From Cheiracanthium punctorium (Eukaryota > Arthropoda > Arachnida > Araneae > Cheiracanthiidae), in contig JAWZYV010000729.1 of NCBI GenBank assembly GCA_038373885.1, positions 1 to 64,000 of the forward strand: 64,000 bases of DNA, given 5' to 3'. The notes under the pieces are model-generated. The model worked only from the letters and a program-made list of their open reading frames with translations. It had not been told where the DNA came from and did not search any database. Position 1 is the first letter of the stretch. Each line of letters opens with the position of its first letter. The position numbers and the translations under genes are program-made. Positions 1 through 11,026 of this stretch are shown here, one piece after another.

Positions 1-168
1 GGAGGGAACTTTTGAATGATGCCAACCCTCATCGCTATGTCTATCGATAGTCAAGAAAATTTCGACTGCAACGTTAAAATCCAAATCAAATAACCAAACA
101 GAGAGTAAGAGAAGAAAGAACAGGGGGGGGGGGGAAGTAGCGTGAAGGAATAATTTATAAATCCTTTA

Positions 169-313
169 CATCCCATGTTTCTAATTCCAAATAATCTTAT
201 TAGAAATTACGAATACATTACATCCCATGCTTCCAGTTCCAAATAATCTTATTAGAAAGTATAAATCCATCGCATCCCGTGTTTCCAATTCCAAATAATC
301 TTGTTAAAAATTA
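169..313. repeat. 52-bp minisatellite, three copies
   Basis: Three head-to-tail units begin with CATCCC at 169, 221 and 273, so the period is 52 bp. Each unit carries the phrase TTCCAAATAATCTT. No gene overlaps it. The copies differ by a few substitutions each. Confidence 0.8.
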
Positions 314-468
314 TGCATTCAAAATTAAATATCAAAATCTTTAAAGTAAAATATCATTATAAAACGTTTTTTTTTTTTTTTTTCGTTACATTTTGTTTAA
401 GCTCAAAAACGTTTTTCGTTCATGTTGGCGTGGGAAGAAAACAAATTTTTAAAAATTCTTTTAATTTA

Positions 469-550
469 CTTTTTTATTACTTTTTTTTACTTTTATATTA
501 CTTTATATTACTTTTATATTACTTTTATATTACTTTAATTTACTTTTTTA
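469..550. repeat. TTATATTACTT-type low-complexity array
   Basis: Roughly 11-bp units of the form TTATATTACTT repeat about six times in a T-rich stretch. A short open frame over it is a product of the simple sequence. Confidence 0.6.
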
Positions 551-998
551 GATTTTTCTTCCATTTATTATAAAGATCTCTAATGCTTACTGTGTTCCTT
601 AGCAAATATATTTTATTATCTTTGTTAAAAAGAAAAAAAAAAGTAAGTAGAGTAATGAGCTTAGGCGTTTTATTTCTCTTTGAATTATGACTTGGCAGAT
701 AAGAAAACGGTGATACGTAGAGACACTTCTTTAGAATAAAATAAAAGTCATGTTAAAGAAACTGGTTGACGTAAAAGTAGTTTGAACCAGATCAACTTCA
801 AATCATTTAGCTTTAACCCGATGCGACCAAAGTTTTTTAGCACATACCTGTTATTTTGTATCAGGATCCATGAAGTACGCACGGTAAGATAAAGTGGAGC
901 TTTATTTCCAAAAGAAAAAGAAAAAAGGAGATAAGGCTTTTCTTTATTTTCCATAATAGAGATCTAGTTCTCAGGCTGTCTGTAGAAGAAACAAAGTA

Positions 999-1300
999 CA
1001 GTAATACCCCGAACTTACGCGATAGGTGGAACCGAGCGATAACCGCATAAGTCGTGGTATAATTTCGATATAATTGTCGTAGTAAATATACACATACAAA
1101 TTATTTTTAACTGCTGACGGAGACTGAAGAAAAAAATAATTTAGAAAAAGTGATTAATAAAATCTTATATAATGCGCTTGCATAGCAAATTAATATTTTT
1201 AAAATCGTAAACGGAACTTATTTTGGTAGTAAGCAGAAGAAGAATTGACGAAATTTGGAAATCGCGTAACTGCGGGTTCGCGTAGGTCGAGGTATTACTG
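999..1300. mobile_element. pogo/Tigger-like MITE (302 bp)
   Basis: The left end begins CAGTAATACCCCGAACTTAC after TA at 997-998. The right end read on the other strand begins CAGTAATACCTCGACCTACG and is followed by TA at 1301-1302. Similar ends of about 25 bp and a TA target duplication fit a non-autonomous Tc1/mariner-superfamily element, pogo/Tigger type. No transposase frame is present. Confidence 0.7.
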
Positions 1301-2621
1301 TATATTGAAAGACTTTTTACAGCAGCACTCATAAAAAAAAAAGTCGGAATTTCAACAGCTACTGGAAAGATATAGTATTGATTGAGAAGGAACCTTCTGA
1401 TAAAAGAAATTAATAATAATAATAAATATGAGAGGAAATTTTCAGAAACATATAATTGCACTGCAAAACTTTTGAAGTACTTCATATCGAAAAATTGCAT
1501 GTTTCAGTTTTTTCTGTTTTTTCTTTGAAGATATCATAATTCTCATCATTTATTGTGGTAGGTCATACAACGAGAAAAGAGACATAATGATATCATTCTA
1601 TGAGTATTCTTGTTTTCTCAAACAGGAAACAGAAAGATTTTAATAAAATTACAGCAGGCTGCTTATTTAAAAAAAAATGGCATCAAAGGTATTTTGCTTT
1701 ATCAAACAATTCTATGTGTAATAGGATTGCGTAGCTTTAAAAAAATAATAATAGCTGAGGATATTTGTCATTTGAAACCATGTTCTTTGTTTTATCTCAT
1801 GTCTCTTTTTGAGTCTGTAAGTGTCTTGAATTGTAATTCAAGTACCTCCACTTGATTTATTGTGCCACCACTTGCATTACGCTTGAAGTACCTGAGTTGA
1901 GTTGTTCTGTTTGATAAAACCCTCCATAAAATAATGCGATTCCTAAAAATATCTGTTTACGTTCGCTGGAAAATGTTCTTTGTTCTGCAGTTCATATTAT
2001 CAAATTCTTAAATAAATCTCCAAAATCAAACCTGTTTTTGTAAATAACCAACTCTCTGAACGTCTTGAGAAAAAGACAAAAATATAAAGTAGTTTTCAGT
2101 CGAAAATAGGTTCCGCAAGTGCACAAGTAAAAGAGAAGATTATTAAGGTGTTTAAAACCAATTATTTTCTCAAGATTAAATCCACTTTTGAGCTATTTAC
2201 TTCCATCATTCAAAGATCCACTAGAAAGCCAAGCTCGTTGCAAAAGGAAATCATGTCAGCGCATCTTTTCGATGACAGGAGCGAACAGGTTAAACCTCGG
2301 CTCAAAATTAAAAATGGAAAGGGGGGGGGATCTAGAATGAAAAATATTAAGAATATAAGAAATTGCTCATGCACTTCAACAAACGGTTAAATCGCATGAT
2401 TTATTTTTTTTTTTTAATTCAAAATTTCATCATAGGCATACTTCATTTTAAAAGAGATAATTTTGCAAATTTTAGATATTTATGTATAATGCTTATACTT
2501 TAAATAGTTTTTGATTCACAGATCCACATTAAAACGAGCATCAGCCGGTTATAAATAGCAAGGTACGTCACTGATAGATTCTCCAACGAGATTGCAAAAG
2601 ATAATGCTGTTTAACTGTTTT
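1301..2621. other. No gene recognised
   Basis: AT-rich sequence with only short unconvincing open frames. I see no protein family, RNA gene or terminal repeat in it. Confidence 0.4.
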
Positions 2622-3063
2622 TACTTCCTGGTGCGAAGTAAAGGATATTGTAATATCGAAAATTTCTGTATTCAGATTTCGACGGAAATCCCTGAATCTA
2701 TTCTGACAAGTCACAGCGGGACGCCTGCACGTATGTGTGTATCTCGCGTAACTCGAAAAAGATATGCCATAGAATGTTGAAATATATTTATGGTTGAAGT
2801 AATATCTTGTTTTGCCCCTGCTTTTTTTATTGCTATCTACGGAGCAGTATAGTTACGAGGTCACCCAAGACTTTCGGTACATTAAATTCTATGAACAGCC
2901 ATGGCTTAGACCATGTCCTAAGTCGTGCCAACTGTCGCTTAACGACACTGAGCGAAATATTGCCACATTTTGTGATAAAAATAAATATTCAAAATTGTAC
3001 CCAATTTGCGATATTTGGCGAAAAATTGTCAAACTTTAAAGTTATTAAAGTATCACATATACT
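2622..3063 (+). repeat. Diverged partial copy of the 173-bp-monomer family
   Basis: It starts with a decayed version of the family's 5' hairpin: TACTTC at 2622 pairs with GAAGTA at 2635-2640. Downstream follow a TATCGAAAATTTC-like block, a GTACGTATGTGTGT tract and phrases resembling the monomer (CTCGCGTAACTCGAAAAAG, ATAGAATGTTGAAAT). The 3' end is truncated or too diverged to place. Assignment rests on order of motifs, not overall identity. Confidence 0.45.
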
Positions 3064-3126
3064 TTCAAATACGCTTTCAAATTAAGTAAGTTTGAAAAAC
3101 CTTTTAAAATGTGCATGAAAAATGTG

Positions 3127-3830
3127 TAGGGAAAGTAGGGTAAACTTCCTAAGGCAAAACTTCCTAACGTAAGGCAATTCCTAGGGCCCTAGTTTTGGGT
3201 TTTGAAGCCCATTAAGTAATGTAATTTGAGATCGTTTTGTGAGTGGTGGCGACTCAAATATATTTTTATAAATTTGTAAATTCTGGACTCCTCAACATAA
3301 GAAATTACCCGATGACGATAACTTATGTATTCTCCTCATTTAAAAAATAAATAAATAAATAAAAATAAAAAATAAAACTCCTAGTGTTAAAAATATTGTA
3401 TCTGATACGATAAGCTTGATACTGTTTAATAACTTTAAATCGAAAATATCGAACATTGTGCATTGAATATAATCAAAAACTTTATATGTTTGTTTGTTTG
3501 GTTTTTACTGTTATCTTGTGTCGTTTTCATTAACCAGCAAAGTGAAATTGTTTCTCCGCATTTTTGAAAATAAACTTTTATATAACAATCTGTTCATCAT
3601 CTTACCCCAATAAAATAACCCCGCGGTAAGATGATGCTAAATTTTTTTTTTTTTAATCGCCATTTTCCAAGAGGCGATGAAATCCTTTAAATTTTTTATT
3701 ATTTTTTTTTTTTAAGAAACACAAAAGTTCAAAGAAATCTTACTGCAAAGTTATAGGATTTTAAAACGCTTACTGAATTGAGGAAAAATATTTGAAATTT
3801 AAGTTCATCAGCTTACCTCATTTTCCTCTA
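3127..3830. mobile_element. Possible short DNA transposon with imperfect ends
   Basis: The left end TAGGGAAAGTAGGGTAAAC resembles the inverted right end TAGAGGAAAATGAGGTAAGC. Between them an internal hairpin pairs CATCTTACC (near 3598) with GGTAAGATG (near 3626). I found no convincing target-site duplication, so this is a weak call. Confidence 0.3.
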
Positions 3831-4948
3831 TGATTTAATAGGCGTACAAACAAGTCATGCGGTGTCCACAAAACATTTCACATCAGATTTATTTTTCTTA
3901 CATCATTTTTCTTAAAGGTCATTAAATATATAATACGTGCATTATTCTATTGAAAAATATAACCTTTCGTATCATAACGGAAATTTTAAAAGATCATTTT
4001 GTATGCGTGTGTGTTTTAAATGTATACTTACGTTTACGTATAATTAATAACTGTAGGATAAAGCCTCTCTATCATTGCTATTATTTTTGCAAGACCATCA
4101 TCTATTAGTTTGATTTTGGCCCCCAAGTTCAAATTGCGAGTTAAAATTCCCTTTGCCACACAAGAGCGGTCATAAACCAATGAGCTATATTTATCTTTCA
4201 AATTCTTGCCTTATGCGCCTTCTAGTATTTATGGATGCCCGTTTCTGCAGAAATCTCTGTAAGACTACTAGAAGCATTGCACGGAAAGTCTTACGTGCTC
4301 TGAGTTAATATATTTCTTTTAACTTACTGTTGTTGTTAGAATCCGAGTCTATAAATATCGCTGTCGTTGAAAGACGTTTTGTTAGCGCACTGAGGTGTTT
4401 CTAACTCCAGCAATTCGATATCATGGTTGGAAGTGGAAAGGGTTGTGTTTCTATTTATTGTATAAAAAAAAAACGCCGTTTGATTTTTTTTTTCTTTTTT
4501 TTTTTCTACGTTTGTAGTGGTGTTATCAGTGTCAGATTTATTACTTCTGGTGTTTGTTTGGAAAACGATAACAAATGGTCTTAAAGCTAGCAATTACATC
4601 ATGAAAAATTCTTAGCAGCCATAAAAGGAGAAAAAAAAATATTTAAAAAGGTCTTTGTTTTCTGGGACTGCACACAGCGTTTTCTGAAGAATTTCGATTT
4701 CCGAGCGATCTGTTTTAAGGCTTTTAAGTATTAAAATAGCAGCATGCATTCATTCGCGAGAGAAACAAAAATAAATAAATAAAAATAGTAATATGGTAGC
4801 AGCGATGGCATTCGTTCGTCATTAATAACAACGCTGCTCTGTGGTTTAATGGGATAATGCATTGTCATTTTAAATCACATAAGCATTTTTTTCTTAAATA
4901 ATAAATGCCTGAAACTAATGTAATGGCAGATTTCGAAAGATGTATATA
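3831..4948. other. No gene recognised
   Basis: AT-rich spacer up to the Tc1 insertion. No exon, RNA gene or repeat structure could be supported. Confidence 0.35.
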
Positions 4949-4950
4949 TA

Positions 4951-4977
4951 CACTCATGTCCATAAATTAAGGATAAT
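4951..4977 (+). repeat. Tc1-like terminal inverted repeat, left
   Basis: 27-bp terminal repeat, an exact inverted match to 6429-6455. The transposase N-terminal domain would bind at or next to this repeat. Confidence 0.9.
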
Positions 4978-5176
4978 GAAGTTCAGGCAAAGAAAGAGAA
5001 AGAAGCAAAACAAATTTGACTTATTTGTAAAGTCTATTTATTAAACAAAAAGTAAAGAGCAAAAATGATGCTATATGTTTGACATAATTAATAAAAATTG
5101 CAAGTTTTACTCCCTTGACCAAATTTCAAAAAAGAACCTATTTACAAAAAACAGTATAACATGGTTAGTAGGATGG

Positions 5177-6205
5177 TTAATACGGAGTATGTCTCCCGGA
5201 CGATGCAATACAGGCCTGACAACGCCTAGGCATGCTGAGTATCAAATGATCAATCTGATCTTGGGGAATATTACACCACTCATCAAGCAATGCACTCCGA
5301 AGTTCCGGTAGACAGGTGGCAGGGGGTTGACGGGCTGCAATTCGTCGGCCAAGCGTATCCCACACATGCTCTATTGGATTCAAGTCCGGTGAGTATGCTG
5401 GCCAATGCATACGGGTCATCTCCTCCGATTGAAGGCATTCGTCTACAATGTTTGCACGGTGAGGACGGGCGTTGTCATCCATAAACACAAATTCAGCACC
5501 CATGGCGCCCCGAAACAAACGTACATGTTGTTCCAGAATGACATCCCGATAGATGTGGCCTGTCATCGTTACACTCTGAACATGCAGGTCAGTTCTATAA
5601 CCAAGAATAATTCCTCCCCAAACGAGCCATCCTGCACCACCGTAACGGTGTCTTTCAATGGTGTTCTCTTGGTGGTAACGGGTACCTGGCGCTCTCCAGA
5701 TGAATGTCCGGCGAGAATCAGACTCCAAACTAAACCTGGACTCGTCGGAAAACATCACACAAGACCACTGTTGCGGTGTCCACAATGCATGCTCTCTACT
5801 CCAGGTTAATCGCAGGCGACAGTGAGTTGCGGTAAGTGGAACACATCTGACAGGCCTACGAGCATATAGACCAATGTGCCCTAAGCGTCTGTACACGGTC
5901 TGCCTTGAAACTGTCGTACCGGTAGCTGAAGAGAGCTGACGAGACAGGTCTGATGCTGTACTCCGTCTGTTTCTTTTGGCAGTAACTGCCAAATAGCGGT
6001 CCTCATTCGGCGTTGTAACTCGGGGGCGACCTGTGCTGTAACGTCTACTCACATTACCATCATCTTGGAATCGTTGCCAAAGCCTGGAGATGACACTCTG
6101 GGCGATTCCAAGTTCCTCGGATACTTCCAGCTGGGTACGTCCACATTCCAGTCGTCCGATAATTCTGCCACGTAAAACATCATCCAAATGCCTCCTTTGG
6201 GCCAT
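5177..6205 (-). CDS. Tc1-like transposase, DD34E, apparently intact (342 aa)
   Basis: This is a cut-and-paste transposase that would bind the 27-bp terminal repeats and move the surrounding element into TA sites. I chose the ATG at 6205 (MAQRRHLDDVLRGR...), because 342 residues is normal for Tc1 transposases; the open frame continues upstream to 6379, but the extra 58 residues do not resemble the family. Residues about 8-110 hold the paired helix-turn-helix DNA-binding region, including a GRPR motif at 59-62. The catalytic triad is visible: D154 in MFSDESRF, D244 in FMDDNARPH and E279 in SPDLNPIEH, with 34 residues between the last two (DD34E). No frameshift or stop interrupts it. The gene is clearly richer in GC than its surroundings, which is common for mobile elements that have moved between hosts. 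Confidence 0.93.
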   Translation of the reverse strand: MAQRRHLDDVLRGRIIGRLECGRTQLEVSEELGIAQSVISRLWQRFQDDGNVSRRYSTGRPRVTTPNEDRYLAVTAKRNRRSTASDLSRQLSSATGTTVSRQTVYRRLGHIGLYARRPVRCVPLTATHCRLRLTWSREHALWTPQQWSCVMFSDESRFSLESDSRRTFIWRAPGTRYHQENTIERHRYGGAGWLVWGGIILGYRTDLHVQSVTMTGHIYRDVILEQHVRLFRGAMGAEFVFMDDNARPHRANIVDECLQSEEMTRMHWPAYSPDLNPIEHVWDTLGRRIAARQPPATCLPELRSALLDEWCNIPQDQIDHLILSMPRRCQACIASSGRHTPY

Positions 6206-6428
6206 AACTATGCGGTTTTTGCACTGAAAGGCTTTCACAGCGCTTATGAACAATTTTACTTCTTTGCCACCATTCCTTATATACCCCTCTCTTACACTCT
6301 CGTCATTCTGACGTACCATGCACGCCATCTGGTGGTTTCCTGTAATTTGCATATTCTTCTTCAAGATGTGTGTGATCATTCCACAGGTGAAATTTTTATT
6401 TTAGAGATCAATTTCTGTGTGATTCTGA

Positions 6429-6455
6429 ATTATCCTTAATTTATGGACATGAGTG
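6429..6455 (-). repeat. Tc1-like terminal inverted repeat, right
   Basis: Exact inverted counterpart of 4951-4977, followed by the TA duplication at 6456-6457. Confidence 0.9.
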
Positions 6456-6457
6456 TA

Positions 6458-8439
6458 GATAGTAAAGGGATTATATAATGAAGCATTCCATATAAAAATC
6501 TTCCGTTAAGGGAATAACACAAGCTTAATTTCAATACAACTTAATGTCATTAAAAATAACTAATTTCGAATAATACATATTCCGTTTCGCTCCGTGGACA
6601 AATGTAATTTGCATACGTCTCAACGAACGAATGCCCTTGTAAATACGAAGGAAAATATTTGTACACTACCTTTAGTTATAATAATCATTAATTTTGAAGT
6701 CTGTAACAAATATTTGAACTAAATAACAGTCTTTTCTTTTTTCTTTATTTCAAACCTCCATTGGTGTTTCAATTTCAAAGTAATTATGGATATTTGCAAC
6801 CAACGCGAGATGAAATAATTCGTTTTGCTAAATACGCTAATCTGCCAAATATTATTTATAAGAATATATAAAGAAGTGTTTTAATAACAACCTTAATGGG
6901 GTAGGTCTCCAAAGAATTAAAAATCGCTATTGGTGACAAATATCCAAGCTGTTCCATAATTACCGTCATCTTTGGGAGATGACAAATAAATTCAATCTTC
7001 ACCAAAATAGTAATAAACACACTTTCTGATGCCAACGCACGGCCAATGTGACTAAAATGGTGGGTTTTGACAATCTTCTCACAGATCTTTTATTCATAAT
7101 GCACCTTAGATTTTCAAACTGCAATGCATATAAAATTTATCATCGATTATTTAATAAATCGGCTTCTTGCAAATCTAAATTTTATCATTAAACTTTGCTT
7201 GTATCAAAATCCATTTACCATTTCAAAATATTTTTCTTTCACACACAACAATTAACAATGAAATCTTGAGAACTTCGGGATATACTGCTTTCTAGTGAGT
7301 TGATGAATATTTTAAACTTGAAGAAAAGGTGTGTTGTGTTTCTCCCAAAATCCACGCACAGTTTGTTTCACTCTTACATGTGTTTTATGCAAAATTATTT
7401 AATTCTATTAAATTTGCAGATATTTTCATTTTTACATTCGAAAACTTACATGCGAGCAGAACATGAAAGTTTATACTATTAATTTTACTTCTTTATTTTT
7501 CATTCTCTTCTTCCCTTCTCCACTTACTTTCTTTGTTTTTATTTTTTCAACTAACAAACTGAATTTTTACCATTATAATTCATTAGTTTATAGATATATA
7601 AGATACCCATTTTTGATTTGATGCAAATGGCGAAGCTTTGCAATTCATGGCCAGCCATCTCAATCTATACATTACATCACATTCATTGGAATTATGGTGG
7701 AAAACGAACTAGGTAATGTTATCGATTTTCAGCGTTCTTCAAGAAATAAGGTGAGGTTCAGCTTCATTTGAGCTTCAGCAGCTTTATTTGAGCTATCATT
7801 ACCAAAAAGATAATAAATAACAGTCTAATTAAAAACACATTGATTGAAGACATGAAGATAATTTTTTCGCTAACAAAGCTAAATCATCTTTCCATCAGTT
7901 TAACTTTTGATATTTCATACTCCTATAGAATATCTTTTCTTTCTTTATATTGTCACTGTCAAATGTAAAAAGATTTGTTTAGAGTCATGTCTATTAGTGC
8001 ATAAACTATGGATCCTTTGGAAACACTTACAGTGCCTGCTTTCTTTTGGCCAAGCACATTTATTTCCCTTTTTTTTTTTTTTTTTTTTTTTTTGGAAAAA
8101 ACTTAAACGTCGCAAGTTATCCTTACTAAATAGTAATTTTCTTCACATAAAACTCCATGGATTTTCCCAAGATTATAGTTTTGTATTGTTTTTTCTAAAC
8201 CCTTTGTTTTGTTCTTTCCTCTTTTGCTCTAGAATACTTTTTACCGGATTGGCGTATTTGACATAGTGCACAAAAGCCATGTTGACGCACCATTAACTTG
8301 GCTTTCAAACGGCTTATTTGGCGCTGTCTTTGGGGTCCTGATCATCGGGCCCTCGCATGGTAATCTGAACAATATACGGAGAAATTTCGCCAATCGGTAA
8401 CTATTGGCGAAATTTTTTCGCTCAGGAGGAAATCATTTT
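6458..8439. other. No gene recognised
   Basis: AT-rich intergenic DNA. A long oligo-T tract lies at about 8071-8094. Short open frames here have no recognisable domains. Confidence 0.35.
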
Positions 8440-8468
8440 TACTTCCTTGTACGTAGTATAAGGAAGTA
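8440..8468 (+). repeat. Terminal hairpin of 173-bp-monomer element
   Basis: TACTTCCTT (8440-8448) and AAGGAAGTA (8460-8468) form a perfect 9-bp stem with an 11-base loop. The same kind of palindrome occurs at 18663-18690 and 52162-52180, and in altered form at 20021 and 2622, always at the same edge of the element. Confidence 0.8.
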
Positions 8469-8656
8469 ATGTGATCCCGAAAAATTTTGGGGCCCAAATT
8501 TCGACAAAAAAACCGATTTTGACTACCTCTAAATTGAATTTTAAAATTTTTTTCGATGCATCTCATCGTAGGCTATCATGCACGATCATATTAATGCGTC
8601 TGCAACTCATTTTGACCAGCGGCGAGTCTATTGTGGCCAGTTTTTCCATGCCGTCT

Positions 8657-8727
8657 GTACGTACGTACGTATGTACGTACGTACGTATGTACGTACGTAC
8701 GTACGTACGTACGTACGTATGTATGTA
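8657..8727. repeat. (GTAC)n simple repeat
   Basis: About 70 bp of GTAC tetranucleotide units with occasional GTAT variants. A self-complementary repeat able to extrude hairpins. It lies inside copy I at a position where copy II also shows a GTACGTAC remnant near 14899. Confidence 0.9.
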
Positions 8728-8792
8728 ACTCGCATATCTCAAAAACTATTGGTCGTAGAGTGTTGAGATTTGATATTTAGGATTGTTCTATG

Positions 8793-9484
8793 ATCTAGTT
8801 GTGCACCTCCCCTTTTGGTGACAATCGAATGGTTAGTTTATGTACAGGACCGCCCAAAAGATTCGAAATACATTACGCTCTATGAGCCGAAATTCATTAA
8901 ACTCGCCTAACTCAAAAGCTATTAGGCGTAGAATGTCGAAACTTCATATTTTGGATATTTGTAACATCTAGTTGTGCACCTCCCCTTTTGGTGACAATCG
9001 AATGGTTAGTTTATGTACAGGACCGCCCAAAAGATTCGAAATACATTACGCTCTATGAGCCGAAATTCATTAAACTCGCCTAACTCAAAAGCTATTAGGC
9101 GTAGAATGTCGAAACTTCATATTTTGGATATTTGTAACATCTAGTTGTGCACCTCCCCTTTTGGTTCCATTCGACTGGATAGTTTATCTACAGGACTGCC
9201 CAAAACATTCGAAATACATTACGCTCAATGGGCCGAAATTCATTAAACTCGCATATCTCAAAAAGTATTAGGCGTAGAATGCTGAAACTTTATATTTAGG
9301 AACGTTGTAACATCTAGTTGTGCACCTCAACTTTCGGTTCCATTCGACTGGATAGTTTATCTACAGAACCGCCCAAAAGATTCGAAATACATTACGCTCT
9401 ATGGGCCGAAATTCATCAAAGCGTTTTTTAGAGGTATTGGGCTATTTCAAACGACTCAGAAGTGATATATGCTGTAAAGAGTTA
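8793..9484 (+). repeat. Tandem 173-bp monomer array
   Basis: The phrase ATCTAGTTGTGCACCTC recurs at 8793, 8966, 9139 and 9312, exactly 173 bp apart each time. Units 8793-8965 and 8966-9138 read as identical. The third and fourth are diverged and the array then decays. Another diverged unit begins near 9780. Confidence 0.92.
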
Positions 9485-9677
9485 GAAAATGAATTTCTCC
9501 ATTAAAAAAAGTCTCTTTATCATTTATAGTTCAGCTACAGGAACACTCAAAAGATTTCCAATACATTACGGTCAATGGCAATTTTAGGGGCATTCATCCA
9601 TTTCAAGTACAATGCCGTCCTACCACATAAGTTAGGTAATGGTCTGACCACAGTCACGTGACTCCCTCAAGAACTAT

Positions 9678-9707
9678 CCAAAAGTCGCCAAGCTTGGCGA
9701 CTTTTGG
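9678..9707. repeat. Perfect 30-bp palindrome
   Basis: The half-site CCAAAAGTCGCCAAG is followed immediately by its exact reverse complement, with no spacer. It sits inside the repeat element. The related position in copy II (near 14430) has only a decayed form. Confidence 0.9.
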
Positions 9708-9915
9708 TGTACGTGTGTGCATATTTAACTCTCAAATCTCAAAAACTATTATGAAATTTCATATATAAGATTGTTGTAACATCTAGTTGTGCATCTCGAT
9801 TTTTGGTTCCATTCTACTGGAGAGTTTATTTACAGAACCACCGAAAAGAATTCAGTACTTTAATGTCTATGGACATCTTCAATACAATACAACTGTAGAC
9901 GGTCATTGTTTGGGA

Positions 9916-10180
9916 CATGCCCAAAATCTCGCCGTCTGTCCTCGGCCTTGGCGAGTTTTGGCGAAATATCGCCAAATTTGGCGATATTCAGTTATTTGGT
10001 CCATGCCCAAAGTATCGCCATTTGTCATCGTTCTTGGCGAGTTTTGGCAAAATATCGCCATATTTGGCGATAATCTGTCATTGTTTGGTTCATGCTTAAA
10101 ATCTCGCCAAATGTCGTCGAAATTGACGAGTTTCGCCGAAATATCGCCAAATTTGGCGCCAAAAATTATTTCGTATTTGT
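9916..10180 (+). repeat. GGCGA-rich tandem array, 86-89-bp units
   Basis: Units start with CATGC at 9916, 10002 and 10091. Each contains the phrase TTGGCGA, AATATCGCCA and a TTTGGCGA stretch, so each unit can fold on itself. The last unit contains TTTGGCGCCAAA at 10152-10163. Confidence 0.75.
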
Positions 10181-10917
10181 ATAACTGTAAAACTTTAACC
10201 CGTAGAATTTTGAACTTTTGTATTTAGAACTATTGTAATACCTAACTGTTTTCAATATCTTTTTTGACAGCAATCGACTGAGAATTTATTTACAGGGTTT
10301 GCCAAATGACTTTAAATACATTGAGGTGTATGAATGCATTCAATTCATTGAAAGTCTGTGGTCAATGACTACTTTGGCTATCCCCAAAATCTCGCAGACT
10401 ATCTCAAGTTTGTCGGCTTTTGGTGAAATATCGCCAAATAAAGTGTCAGAAGGAAATCTTTCAAATTGAACTCAGCTTGGCGATATCGAAATATTTGGCT
10501 AGAAATCGCTAAATCTTACTATTATTGATATTTTATCTCTTTCAAACAAATAAGTTTAGAGGAAGTGCGTCGAAAATATTTTTGATCTAATAGACGTGCA
10601 AGGAAGTCATGTGTTGGACACATCAGATTTTTTATGTGCGTGATCGTATTTTTGAAGTGTATTTTTCTTCATTTACGAAATGTGATGTGTAAATTTATTT
10701 TATATGTTAATATTGATTTTTAAAAAAATAAATCTAAAAATTATGAACAAGCAGCTGTAAGAGACAAAGATACTAAATAAAAATGAAACGTGGCCTTTTG
10801 ATTCATAATAGAGATAACTTTTCAATATTAACGAAAGTAGGTAAAAAAAGCAAAAGTTGTATAGTAATTTTAAACATCATATGTCAGTTGAAAAATTTTG
10901 AATACTTACATTGTGTC

Positions 10918-11026
10918 CGGAGGGGGGGGGGCGTTTGCTCTATATGTATATATATTTTCCCCGATTTTAACTACCGCTACTTTTTTTTCGGGCCCCACCA
11001 CTGAAACTGGTCACGAGCCGCCACTG
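10918..11026. mobile_element. One end of a CAGTGGCGGCTC-type DNA element
   Basis: The right end, inverted, reads CAGTGGCGGCTCGTGACC and stops at 11026. This is the usual look of a hAT-like MITE terminus. A G-run lies at 10921-10931. I could not find the left terminus or a target duplication. Confidence 0.4.

Larger units (their letters stand above)
4951..6455 (-). mobile_element. Complete Tc1-like transposon (1505 bp)
   Basis: Both ends start CACTCATGTCCATAAATTAA and match without a mismatch for about 27 bp (4951-4977 and 6429-6455). TA flanks each end (4949-4950 and 6456-6457), the target duplication of the Tc1/mariner superfamily. The body contains one uninterrupted minus-strand transposase gene. 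Length, TIRs and coding capacity are all as expected for a full-length Tc1-like element. Intact ends plus an intact frame suggest recent insertion and possible present activity. Confidence 0.93.
8441..10607 (+). mobile_element. 173-bp-monomer interspersed element, copy I (about 2.2 kb)
   Basis: A non-coding composite element. In order it contains a 5' hairpin, a GTGATC-CGAAAAATTTT block, a GTAC simple repeat, tandem 173-bp monomers, a 30-bp perfect palindrome, a GGCGA-rich 86-89-bp array and a 3' end. The first bases ACTTCCTTGTACG and the inverted last bases ACTTCCTTGCACG (10595-10607) match at 12 of 13 positions. Copy II at 13602-18689 has the same parts in inverse orientation. This layout, with subterminal inverted repeats around a minisatellite core, resembles Helentron-associated (HINE/DINE-1) elements, but I cannot prove that class. 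It has no protein-coding capacity. Confidence 0.6.

Noticed and set aside
301..573. 90-codon open frame rich in Phe/Tyr/Leu
   Set aside because: It is a translation of T-rich low-complexity repeats, not a membrane protein.
5290..5809. Plus-strand open frames over the Tc1 element
   Set aside because: Antisense shadows of the transposase gene.
6206..6379. 58 extra residues in frame upstream of the Tc1 transposase ATG
   Set aside because: They do not resemble Tc1 transposases, and the downstream ATG gives the normal 342-residue length.
8657..10180. CRISPR-like array of regularly spaced repeats
   Set aside because: The units are contiguous 173-bp and 86-89-bp monomers without unique spacers, and the DNA is eukaryotic.
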